This document shows positions 56,080 through 64,000 of a stretch of 64,000 nt of DNA, one piece after another; the first letter of the stretch is position 1; each line of letters opens with the position of its first letter. The position numbers and the translations under genes are program-made. Source of the DNA: Desulfomarina profundi (GTDB lineage: Bacteria > Desulfobacterota > Desulfobulbia > Desulfobulbales > Desulfocapsaceae). The notes beneath the pieces were generated by a model, which searched no databases, was not told the DNA's origin, and was given only the letters and a program-made list of their open reading frames with translations. Location of the stretch: contig NZ_AP024086.1 in NCBI RefSeq assembly GCF_019703855.1, forward strand, positions 1,384,501 to 1,448,500, given 5' to 3'.

Positions 56080-56938
56080 CAGAACATGGCATATTTCTGA
56101 TCCGATTTTTGAATCCGATAAGGTTTGTCCTGATTATCGAGTTTGGCCATGGAATGGTCACAGGCTTTTTGCATATGATTTGATGGCGTTTCTTCAGCCC
56201 CGACTGTTCGTTGAACTGGGAACGTACTGGGGTACTTCCTTTTATTCCTTCTGCCAGGCGGTAAAAGACAGGGAGTTGGCAACACGGTGTGTGGCCATCG
56301 ACACCTGGGAAGGTGACGATCATACGGGAAAATATGAAAACGTTGTATTTGAAACGGTTCAGTCCATTGCCAAAAAACTTTTTCCGACAACTGACATAAC
56401 ATTGCTCAGATCATATTTTGCAGATGCAGTAAATGATTTTGAGGATGAAAGTATTGATCTTCTTCATATTGATGGTTTTCATACGTATGAGGCAGTTAAA
56501 AATGATTTTACTCTCTGGTTTCCGAAACTGGCTGAGGATGGTGTTGTTCTTTTTCACGATATCGCAGATTCCTGTGATTATGGATCTGTAACCTACTGGA
56601 ATGAGCTGCTGGATAAATATCCGGGCTTTTCCTTTCAGCATTCATGGGGGCTTGGAGTGTTGTTCCCAAAGGGTTGCAAACACTTTGATATTATGAAAAA
56701 AAACAATATTTTCGATAAAATATGGATATATGAATATCTCTCAGAGCTCAGGCTTCTCAGGATACAGAAAGAGGCTGCTGACGAAAGGGGAGAAAAACAG
56801 CACGCACTGATAAACTACCAGGAAGATCAGATAGCTCTGTTAAAGGAACAGCTCGAGGCGACCAGGAGAGAAATTGAACTCTTGAATTCACTACTGCCCG
56901 TCAGGCTGATAAAAAAACTTGGATTTGTAAAACAATAA
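56072..56938 (+). CDS. SAM-dependent methyltransferase (family 24-like) with coiled-coil tail
   Basis: The 288 residues have FVELGTYWGTSFYSFCQAV as SAM-binding motif I and DLLHIDGFHTYEAVKNDF as the family-typical acidic motif, followed by a C-terminal coiled coil (about 225-275). It begins at TTG (56072) within the end of wzt, so translation is coupled. It may methylate a sugar of the exported polymer or its end cap; that is an inference from the neighbours. Confidence 0.8.
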   Translation: MIDRTWHISDPIFESDKVCPDYRVWPWNGHRLFAYDLMAFLQPRLFVELGTYWGTSFYSFCQAVKDRELATRCVAIDTWEGDDHTGKYENVVFETVQSIAKKLFPTTDITLLRSYFADAVNDFEDESIDLLHIDGFHTYEAVKNDFTLWFPKLAEDGVVLFHDIADSCDYGSVTYWNELLDKYPGFSFQHSWGLGVLFPKGCKHFDIMKKNNIFDKIWIYEYLSELRLLRIQKEAADERGEKQHALINYQEDQIALLKEQLEATRREIELLNSLLPVRLIKKLGFVKQ

Positions 56939-56948
56939 CTCTCCCGCC

Positions 56949-59621
56949 ATGACCCACACCCGGTCTCAGAAAAAATCGATGCGCGACATGTGGCTGCTCT
57001 CAGCCCTGTTTATTGCTCTGACAATGTATTTCACTGTCACATACGGATATTTCCCAGGGCTGAAGCTGTCGGTCAATGGACTGATTAATGGTCGAGTAGA
57101 CGGAAAAATTTACTGGGACTACGGCAATGGATTTAATGCATATGATTCTATTGATGTCAGGTTTTCTGCGGGTCAGCCAGTAAAAAATGGTGAGAAGCTT
57201 GGAGCAGTAACAGTTGAACCCATTGGTTTGAAAAATTTTCACTCCCATGGATATGGGGTGTGGCTGATTGTTGATAAGGAAGATATAGAGAAGAAGCATT
57301 TCATTATTGAAGGGGAACATAAGTGGGGACAATGGCAGAGATATAAGAAAAACCACACAGGCCGACAGCTGAAGTTGTATCCCGATGCTAAAATTGTGTT
57401 TTTCGACCAGGATCGTCTGTTTGCCTTTAATCTTTTCCACACTGTTTTTTCCGGTATAGCAAAAGTTTCATCAGAAAATGGCCGGGTTGCCTACTACGAC
57501 GGATATGGACAAAATCGGTATGATGAGACTGAAAGATACTATTTCGGTCAGAAAACGGAAGGCCAAATAACCTCTATTATTGACCGCTACCGTCTGAAAT
57601 TTGAAAAGTATCTGCCCCTGCCAAGACAGAAAATAAAAAGAATAAAAATTGTATTGGTTCCAGAGCGTTCCATCAGGGAAATAAAACCTGCGCAACTGTT
57701 GACTGTAAAAATTAAAAAGAACTTCATTGGAGACTCTGACCGCCCCGTTTTTATAAAACAGATTATTGTCAACGGCAGATATATTGACTGGAATGATGGC
57801 AGGTTGTCTGTTTCTTCGCCGGTCCAATCGGTTCAACCATTTACGCCTCGGTGGGTACAACAAAGTAATGAAAATCCGAATGCGGCAGAAATACCTACTG
57901 TGGTGAGACTTTCGGAAAAAAAGGGAAAACGTTTTTTAACCCCGAATGATGTCATAACGTTCAGGGACAGGATCTATTCTTTTGAAGTTGTTCTTGATGG
58001 TGGTGTTAAGCGAACTGATATCCTCGAGATCAGTCTTGATAATAAAAGGGTCGCTTTGTTCCGAAAAAATGATGCCCGAAAGAACGAAGTCGCTTACCTG
58101 GGAAAATCCGCTGTTCTTGCAAGTTCAATTGAGTTCAGAGAAATTCTTTTAAAAGATTCTGAGGGAAAAAAATATACTTATCCCGTTTCCAACGGAACAG
58201 CTGGTGATATCGTTCTGGATGCGAAAGATTTACGCCAGGTAAAACAAAAACGTTTTCATGGAGGATTACTGTTTGTACAGATACTGACAGCAGGGGTGAT
58301 AACACTTCTCCTGTACTGGGTCAGCCGTTTGGAGTTCTGGACCCAATCTACTCAAGGTAACTGGTTCACCAAACTGTTCGTAAGGGATAAACGCTGGTTT
58401 TTCTGGTTTGTTTTTCTCGCGGGACTGGGGATTAACCTGGCTTTTCTGGCGGCGGAATGGCCAGGGAGCATGACTCCTGATTCCTTATATATCAACAGGG
58501 AGGCAAAGTGGCTGCAGTTTACAAATCACCATCCCTACATCTATTCAGTTTTCGCATTGGGGTTGTATAATATTTTTGATGCACCCCTGATGGTCATTAT
58601 TGTACAGATGGTCAGCTTCCAACTGCTCTCCGGACTTTTCTTTTATACATTGTATTCAGAAGGGCTTTCATTGCTTATCCTGTTACCTGCCCTCGTGCTG
58701 CCCTTTTTCTCCCTGCCTGTCAACCTGTTCAATATAACATTCTGGAAGGATATTCCCTATTCCACCCTTGTTTTGTTCTGGGCATTTTTTCTCAGTTACC
58801 TGCTCTACAAAAAACTGTACTGCAGTGAACGTATTACCCTGAATACAAGGAATGCGGTTTTTCTGGCAGTACTGTTTTTCCTTTTGTGTTCTCTGAGATT
58901 CAATGGCATTGTTTATCTTCCTCTGATCCCATGTATTCTCTTTTATTTCTGCCACCACTGCAAAAAAGGTATTGTGACATTTGCAGTTGTTTCCACACTG
59001 CTTCTGGTAATCTATTACCTTGTTCTTCCCAATTTTGTGATTTACCATAAGCCTGCACAGAATAATTTTGCAAAGAACACACTTGAGAAAAAAACGAGTA
59101 AACTGAGTTCGATTCTCAAGAACAGCGGAAACTATTACATTGAAGATTACCTGGCCGAGAGAACGAGGGTTTTTACGGCATCCCTGGGAACTTCTCCGGT
59201 GGCTTCAACCTGGTACACTGATACGCATTTCCCACCCCAGGCCTGGCTCAGTGTTCGGGAAATGCGTAGCGATATGGTATATAACCCCCAAAGCGGTTAT
59301 CTTGCTGAGAACTTCAAAAAATTATTTCGAAAAACAGCACAGTACAGCGGTCTTTTTTCTGGAAGATTTCTTTTCTGGAACAGTTCTTTTGCGTTGGTCG
59401 GCCTCTGCCTTGTGTTTTTCCTGTACCGCTGGGTACCTGTCTCCGCATTTTATTCGGGATTTTTTCTGTATCAAGCGTTTTTTATGTTTTTTGTTGTCTG
59501 GCCAAGATGGAGATATCTTTACTTTATTTATCTCGGTGGTGTTTTTCTGTTGCCAATAGTCTTTTTTGAGATAAGTAAAATGAAGAAGCGAAAACAGACT
59601 GCCTGTGCTCGGGAGAAGTAG
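56949..59621 (+). CDS. Large multi-pass membrane protein, GT-C-like
   Basis: The 890-residue protein has one membrane helix near the N-terminus (about 14-34), a soluble region of about 380 residues and about ten membrane helices in the second half (from about 430). The segment after the first of these reads WPGSMTPDSLYINREA and then HHPYIYSVFALGLY, as in GT-C-type membrane glycosyltransferases (DUF6020-like, from memory). It probably moves a lipid-linked sugar across or at the outer face of the membrane. A truncated relative lies at 60687-60767. Confidence 0.72.
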   Translation: MTHTRSQKKSMRDMWLLSALFIALTMYFTVTYGYFPGLKLSVNGLINGRVDGKIYWDYGNGFNAYDSIDVRFSAGQPVKNGEKLGAVTVEPIGLKNFHSHGYGVWLIVDKEDIEKKHFIIEGEHKWGQWQRYKKNHTGRQLKLYPDAKIVFFDQDRLFAFNLFHTVFSGIAKVSSENGRVAYYDGYGQNRYDETERYYFGQKTEGQITSIIDRYRLKFEKYLPLPRQKIKRIKIVLVPERSIREIKPAQLLTVKIKKNFIGDSDRPVFIKQIIVNGRYIDWNDGRLSVSSPVQSVQPFTPRWVQQSNENPNAAEIPTVVRLSEKKGKRFLTPNDVITFRDRIYSFEVVLDGGVKRTDILEISLDNKRVALFRKNDARKNEVAYLGKSAVLASSIEFREILLKDSEGKKYTYPVSNGTAGDIVLDAKDLRQVKQKRFHGGLLFVQILTAGVITLLLYWVSRLEFWTQSTQGNWFTKLFVRDKRWFFWFVFLAGLGINLAFLAAEWPGSMTPDSLYINREAKWLQFTNHHPYIYSVFALGLYNIFDAPLMVIIVQMVSFQLLSGLFFYTLYSEGLSLLILLPALVLPFFSLPVNLFNITFWKDIPYSTLVLFWAFFLSYLLYKKLYCSERITLNTRNAVFLAVLFFLLCSLRFNGIVYLPLIPCILFYFCHHCKKGIVTFAVVSTLLLVIYYLVLPNFVIYHKPAQNNFAKNTLEKKTSKLSSILKNSGNYYIEDYLAERTRVFTASLGTSPVASTWYTDTHFPPQAWLSVREMRSDMVYNPQSGYLAENFKKLFRKTAQYSGLFSGRFLFWNSSFALVGLCLVFFLYRWVPVSAFYSGFFLYQAFFMFFVVWPRWRYLYFIYLGGVFLLPIVFFEISKMKKRKQTACAREK

Positions 59622-59660
59622 GTTCCTGCGGCCTGTGATAATCATTTTAATGGGAGAATT

Positions 59661-60614
59661 GTGAAACTTATAATTCAGATTCCATGTTTTAACGAAGAGA
59701 AAACGCTGCCAGTCTGCCTTGAAGCACTTCCCAGGGAAGTGGAAGGTTTTGATTCGGTGGAATGGCTGGTTATTGATGATGGCAGCAAAGACAATACTGT
59801 TCAGGTTGCGGAAAAGTATGGAGTTGACCATATCATTCGTTTTAAGAAAAACAAGGGCCTGGCCAAAGGGTTTATGGCAGGTATCAATGCTTCATTGCGT
59901 CTGGGTGCGGATGTAATTGTTAACACCGATGCTGACAATCAATATAATGCCGATGACATTCCTCTGATAACCGGTCCGATTTTGCGAGGGGAAGCGGATA
60001 TCGTTGTCGGCAGCAGGCCGATAGATGATATTGAGCATTTTTCTTCCATAAAAAAAATATTGCAGAAACTTGGCAGCAAGGTGGTTCGCAGCGCGAGTAA
60101 AACAAAAGTGGAAGATGTAACAAGCGGCTTCCGGGCAATCAGCCGTGACTTTGCCATGCAGCTGAATGTTTTTAACGAGTATACCTATACCCTTGAAACG
60201 ATAATTCAGGCCGGTCAGAAAAATATTGTCATTGTTTCGGTTCCAATCAGGACTAATCCTTTTCTGAGGCCATCAAGGCTGATGAGAAGTATTCCTTCCT
60301 ATATAAAAAAATCGATTGTTACCATTGTCCGTATTTTTGTAGTATACAAACCGTTTCGTTTTTTCCTTTCCATCGGTCTTATCTTTCTTTTATGCGGGAT
60401 ACTGACCGGGGGTCGTTTTCTTTATTTTTACTTAACAGGTGATGGAACAGGCCATATTCAGTCGTTAATTTTTGCTTCAATCATGATCGGAATAGGGTTT
60501 CAGATAGTGATGGTTGCCTTCCTCGCGGATCTCTTGTCTGTCAACCGGAGACTGCTTGAAGATATCCAATACAGGCTGAAAAAAAATGAGTTTAACAGGA
60601 ACAGAGAACAATAA
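59661..60614 (+). CDS. GT2 family glycosyltransferase (DPM1/polyprenyl-phosphate type)
   Basis: The 317 residues start at GTG (59661, GGGAG ahead) with IIQIPCFNEEKTLPVCLEAL, then DDGSKDNTV and NTDADNQYN, the nucleotide-sugar and metal-binding motifs. Two C-terminal membrane helices (about 235-255 and 265-290) follow. It resembles enzymes that load a sugar onto a polyprenyl phosphate, a plausible donor supply for the GT-C-like protein upstream. Confidence 0.87.
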   Translation: MKLIIQIPCFNEEKTLPVCLEALPREVEGFDSVEWLVIDDGSKDNTVQVAEKYGVDHIIRFKKNKGLAKGFMAGINASLRLGADVIVNTDADNQYNADDIPLITGPILRGEADIVVGSRPIDDIEHFSSIKKILQKLGSKVVRSASKTKVEDVTSGFRAISRDFAMQLNVFNEYTYTLETIIQAGQKNIVIVSVPIRTNPFLRPSRLMRSIPSYIKKSIVTIVRIFVVYKPFRFFLSIGLIFLLCGILTGGRFLYFYLTGDGTGHIQSLIFASIMIGIGFQIVMVAFLADLLSVNRRLLEDIQYRLKKNEFNRNREQ

Positions 60615-60686
60615 AGAGTTGCAGGTAAACCGGCATAGTCGTGCCTCAGGCTCGGTAATTTATGGCCTTTGGGTATTTATGCCCTT

Positions 60687-60767
60687 TGGGTGCAACAAAG
60701 TAATGGAAACCCGATTGCGGCAGAGCAATCTTTAGTCGCAGAATTTTCAGATAAATCAGGCAGGAAA
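60687..60767 (+). pseudogene. Remnant of a second GT-C-like gene
   Basis: Read from 60687, this non-coding stretch encodes WVQQSNGNPIAAEQSLVAEF, aligning with residues 302-321 of the 890-residue protein (WVQQSNENPNAAEIPTVVRL); DNA identity over the first 39 bases is about 34 matches. Its frame stops just after the start of the next gene. It fills about half of the 154-base gap before the methyltransferase. A duplicated copy of the large gene was probably here and was deleted. Confidence 0.6.
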
Positions 60768-60768
60768 A

Positions 60769-61521
60769 ATGGCAGATATAAAAACTGTTGAATCATTCTG
60801 GGCATCTCATGTAAATAACGAATATTATACCAACAAAGACCGTGGTTCAGCGGAATACTGGCGGGAAATTGAAGAAAAGCGGTACAGGCATCATTACCAC
60901 CTGACAGATCTTTTTCGACAATTCAGTAACAGTGAATTCAAGGATAAAAGGCTCCTGGAGATCGGTTGCGGTATCGGCATCGACTCTGTGCAACTGCATA
61001 AATGCGGGTTTAACCTGACCGCTGTGGATTTGACCCGGAACGCTATTGATATTGCCAGGGAGAGAGCTGAGCAGGAAGGTTACACAATCAGATATATGGT
61101 AGCGAATGCCGAGAAACTTCCTTTTGAAGATGAAGAAATGGATTTTGTTTATTCATTCGGGGTTCTGCACCACACACCTGATATCCAGAAATCTGTGGAT
61201 GAAGTCTACCGGGTGTTGAAGAAAGGGGGTAGGGCCTATATCATGCTGTATGCAACATATTCGCTCGTTAATCTGATTCACAGATTGTTCAATATTCCCT
61301 ATGAGTCTCCACAGAACATGAAGGATCACTGTCCTGTTGTGTACACATATGACAGAAAAGGCATCAATAAGTTGTTCAGTAATTTTTCCCAAATTACCGT
61401 AACCAAGGAATATCCTTTTACATATGGTTTCAGAAAGCTGACCGGATGGATGCCCCTCTTTATAAAGAGGCCCCTTGGGCATTTGTTTGGCTGGCATAAT
61501 ATGATAGTGGCGGAAAAATAA
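60769..61521 (+). CDS. Class I SAM-dependent methyltransferase
   Basis: The 250 residues have motif I LLEIGCGIGIDSVQLH, motif II at VDLTRNAI and the FGVLHHTPD post-I motif typical of ubiE/COQ-type small-molecule methyltransferases. It probably decorates a sugar or lipid carrier in this cluster. It is the last plus-strand gene; the next gene is convergent 22 bases away. Confidence 0.85.
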   Translation: MADIKTVESFWASHVNNEYYTNKDRGSAEYWREIEEKRYRHHYHLTDLFRQFSNSEFKDKRLLEIGCGIGIDSVQLHKCGFNLTAVDLTRNAIDIARERAEQEGYTIRYMVANAEKLPFEDEEMDFVYSFGVLHHTPDIQKSVDEVYRVLKKGGRAYIMLYATYSLVNLIHRLFNIPYESPQNMKDHCPVVYTYDRKGINKLFSNFSQITVTKEYPFTYGFRKLTGWMPLFIKRPLGHLFGWHNMIVAEK

Positions 61522-61543
61522 AACGTCAGCAGGGAAAGAAGAT

Positions 61544-62641
61544 TTATGGGAGGAGAAAATCAGTCCACTGCCGCATAATCTGCTCTCTGTTGAACAGAGA
61601 ACGAACCCTCTCCTTACCTTTTTCTGCCATCGTCAGACGTCTTTCTTTGTTCCGGAGAAGATCCAGACTCATGGCTGTTATCTGTTCCGGATTTCCGGGA
61701 GTTGCCAGTAAGCCATTGACTTCATGTTCTATGATCTCACCGGGACCAAATTCGCAATCAGTTGCTACAGCAGCAATACCCAGGCCCATGGCTTCCACCA
61801 GGGCGTTGGGCATACCTTCCCAGTCACTGGTCATAAGGAAAAGATCAGCCTGACGCATGAGAGAAAAGGGATTGGCCGCATATCCCAGCAGACGAACATC
61901 ATTTTTCAGACTATACCTGTTGATATCCCGCTCGATCTGTGGGCGGAGATACCCATCACCACATATCCATAATTCCACTTGCTGCTGTCGGCGGATTTCA
62001 GAAAATGCCCTGATCATCAGATCATACCGCTTTTGTCGATGAAAACGACCAACGGCAATAATGAGTTGTTTTTCCGGAGATCTCAGGCAGGATGGCGGCA
62101 AGTTGGATTCTTCTTCCAGGGTCTGGAAGTCAACCGGATTATAAATCACAGTTGTTTTTCCTTTTGACCCTGGGTGTACATCGGCAAGCCCCTGTAACAG
62201 GCCTTTGGAATTCACAAGAAACCTGTCCACTGATTGATATGCATACCTGTCCCAGTACATATTGACCCGGTTTCTCCACCAGCTTCTTCCGCCTTTGGCT
62301 GGATGATTGCCGATTCTCGCGATCCAGTATGGTGGTTGAACCATTTTTCTGAGTGCGGCTCCAGTCAGCCGATTCACCAGAGCAATATTGCTGATTATTA
62401 CATCGGGATTGTTCTGTTCTATAACCCTGTGCAGATAGCTTATTTTCTGGAGGTAATTTTTTTTCTTTCCGGCAGGTAATATTGATACGGGGATTTTTTC
62501 CGGTAACGGGTAGTCAATCCTGTTTTCAAGCAGGCAGAGGGAGGTATTTATTTTTGAATGATCTATAAAAGAAAGAAGGTTACTGACAAAACGTTCTGCA
62601 CCGCCTACCCCGAGTCTTCCACTGATGATTAACAGACGCAT
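61544..62641 (-). CDS. GT4 family glycosyltransferase
   Basis: The 365 residues have GT-B fold landmarks: N-terminal GRLGVGGAERFVSNLL and the C-terminal nucleotide-sugar-binding EX7E in SDWEGMPNALVEAMGLGI. It adds a sugar to the growing polysaccharide on the cytoplasmic face. It lies six bases after the previous minus-strand GT4 gene. Confidence 0.88.
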   Translation of the reverse strand: MRLLIISGRLGVGGAERFVSNLLSFIDHSKINTSLCLLENRIDYPLPEKIPVSILPAGKKKNYLQKISYLHRVIEQNNPDVIISNIALVNRLTGAALRKMVQPPYWIARIGNHPAKGGRSWWRNRVNMYWDRYAYQSVDRFLVNSKGLLQGLADVHPGSKGKTTVIYNPVDFQTLEEESNLPPSCLRSPEKQLIIAVGRFHRQKRYDLMIRAFSEIRRQQQVELWICGDGYLRPQIERDINRYSLKNDVRLLGYAANPFSLMRQADLFLMTSDWEGMPNALVEAMGLGIAAVATDCEFGPGEIIEHEVNGLLATPGNPEQITAMSLDLLRNKERRLTMAEKGKERVRSLFNREQIMRQWTDFLLP

Positions 62642-62647
62642 TGTCTC

Positions 62648-63816
62648 TCAGTCCTCCTGGAGCAATTGCCTGTAAAGCAGCACATATTCACTGGCTATCG
62701 TATTAAAATCATGGTTATTTATAATATATTGCCGCGCAGCTCCGGAAAGACGCTTCCTTAATTCTTCTGAACGTAATACGCGGTTGAGGGCCTTTGCGAA
62801 CGCCCTTTCAGTTTTTTCATTAACCAGCAACCCTGATGTCTCATCAACTATCAAGTCCCTGACACCATTTGTGTTAAAGGCAACCGGAGCCAGTTGAGCA
62901 GACATTGCTTCCAGCAGGGTATTCGGGCATCCTTCGCTGTCATCCTCCGCCGGGAAAGCACATATATCTGCAATTCCTGTAAACTGAGCTGTATCTGATG
63001 CTTCGCCGGCAAAAATTACCCTGGATAATTTCAGGGATTCTGCAACTGTCATGATTTCTCTGGTAGTACCGGGGAGCTGATAGTTGCCTCCACCTAGAAG
63101 AATTAGCCAGCTCTTCGGAAAATCTTTTTCAATAAAACTCCAGGCGTGGAGAAGAGTGACGTGTCCTTTTCCCGGTTTGAAAAGACTCGCATAAATAACA
63201 AGCAGCGCATTTTCGGGAAGATTATGCTTTTTTCTCCATTCACAGCGCTTTTCCTGAGAGTAGGGACGAAATCTTGAAGCATCAACCCCATTGGATATTC
63301 GGGCTGTTTTTTCAAGCGGGTATTGAATGCTGAAGAGCTCACTGTCTATTGCTTTGGATAGACTGATAATTACATCTGATTTACGCAAAAAATTCAGAGC
63401 GGGTGAGCCAAACAGTTTTTTCTTTAATTCAGGAATACGGCCAGCACTGCTTATTCTCGCCACATTCTTTTTTCGCAGAAGTCGTGCAAATATCGAGCCA
63501 AGTGTACCAAGGGCAGCCGCACCGTTGGTATGGATAATGTCATATTCACGCCTTTTTTGAAATAATACCACGAAAAGCTGGGTAATATAGGAGATTGTGG
63601 ACAGTAAAGATCTGCCTGGTAAACCAACTCTCTTGACCGGGATGCCGTCAACTCTGTTTTCACGGGGGAGTTCTTTTTTCCACCTTCTTGTGAGAATAAA
63701 AATCTGACAATGTTGAAGTGTCAGGTGCTGAACCATCTGTCGCAACTGATTCTCCGTTCCTCCCAGAGAGGGGCATAACGATCAATGATCATGACTATCC
63801 GAGGATTTTCAGCCAT
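62648..63816 (-). CDS. GT4 family glycosyltransferase, frameshifted near the start
   Basis: Most of the gene (63745-62648, 365 residues) reads in one frame with the C-terminal EX7E in EDDSEGCPNTLLEAMSAQL. The first 20 residues, starting at ATG 63816, read in another frame (MAENPRIVMIIDRYAPLW). One more G/C in the three-C run 63762-63764 joins them as YAPLWGGTENQLRQMVQHL, the usual GGxE motif of GT4 enzymes, giving 389 residues. It overlaps the gene upstream by 8 bases. Confidence 0.85.
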
Positions 63817-64000
63817 TGTCTGTTTTTCCTGTGGTTGCAAGGAATTCGGAGATTGCACGAGCCATCCACGCGTTACACCATCGCAGTAGAGTGAATTTTT
63901 TTGTATAGATTTTATTCTTCTGATACCAGAAGTTCCCGGTTTTGTGATTGTACAGATTTTTCAGGGTCCAGGTCAATATCTGTTCTGCTTTTTTCAAAGA
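63809..64000 (-). CDS. C-terminus of a gene extending beyond the window
   Basis: Only about 63 residues are visible. They are rich in aromatic residues: NFWYQKNKIYTKKFTLLRWC and then NAWMARAISEFLA before the stop at 63809. This resembles the last helices of an alpha/alpha toroid enzyme found in polysaccharide clusters, but that is only a suggestion from pattern. The true start lies past the right edge. Confidence 0.5.
   Translation of the reverse strand, partial: SLKKAEQILTWTLKNLYNHKTGNFWYQKNKIYTKKFTLLRWCNAWMARAISEFLATTGKTDNG

Noticed and set aside
19887-63764. Phase-variable tracts or programmed frameshifting as the cause of the broken genes
   Set aside because: The runs are only two to seven bases long, too short for typical contingency tracts. 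Slippery heptamers with stimulators were not seen. Sequencing loss explains all eight sites.
1-64000. tRNA, rRNA or other stable RNA genes
   Set aside because: I saw no cloverleaf with a CCA end or rRNA-like sequence in any gap, though a covariance-model search would be more sensitive.

Overview
The window is 64 kb of a motile, Gram-negative bacterium. The gene order, the sigma-54/sigma-28 promoter types, the Wzm/Wzt-type surface polysaccharide genes and the moderate GC content suggest a Desulfobacterota (former Deltaproteobacteria) relative of the Desulfobulbales. That placement is an inference from gene content; no rRNA or other marker gene is present.

Positions 1-27.7 kb hold an almost complete flagellar locus on the minus strand. 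In transcription order it runs: a secreted TPR protein, flgB, flgC, fliE, fliF, fliG, fliH, fliI, fliJ, motE-like, fliK, flgD, flgE, a terminator, a motA/motB-type stator, fliL, fliM, fliN, fliO, fliP, fliQ, fliR, flhB, flhA, flhF, flhG, fliA, a DUF2802-like protein, flgF and the first codons of flgG. Sigma-54-type promoters can be read ahead of the TPR gene and motA, and a sigma-28-type promoter ahead of flgF. An AAA+ sigma-54 activator at 32.4 kb fits as the class-II flagellar regulator.

Positions 28.2-32.4 kb (plus strand) carry a signalling cassette: a CheY, two single-domain CheX-like proteins and an 815-residue protein with three tandem CheX-like domains and a degenerate receiver domain. 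I regard this as the least conventional item here. Positions 33.6-35.9 kb hold a cNMP-binding protein, a secreted nuclease and a periplasmic pentapeptide-repeat protein. Positions 35.9-42.2 kb hold a che operon on the minus strand (cheA, cheW, cheB, cheR, response regulator).

Positions 42.5-51.5 kb are mostly housekeeping: a SlyD-like prolyl isomerase, hisI, hisG, engB, a nucleoside-phosphorylase-like protein abutting a sensor histidine kinase, msbA and a lipid A acyltransferase. Positions 51.7-64 kb form a polysaccharide cluster: a HAD-domain protein, Wzm/Wzt ABC exporter, two methyltransferases, a large GT-C-like membrane protein, a GT2 and two GT4 glycosyltransferases, and a partial gene at the right edge.

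Two cross-cutting observations matter for using this sequence. First, six otherwise well-conserved genes (fliI, fliF, flgC, cheA, msbA, a GT4 gene) are broken by eight apparent single-base losses, every one inside a run of G or C. Homopolymer sequencing error is the simplest explanation. Second, several families of short dispersed repeats sit in the intergenic gaps, one with terminal inverted repeats.
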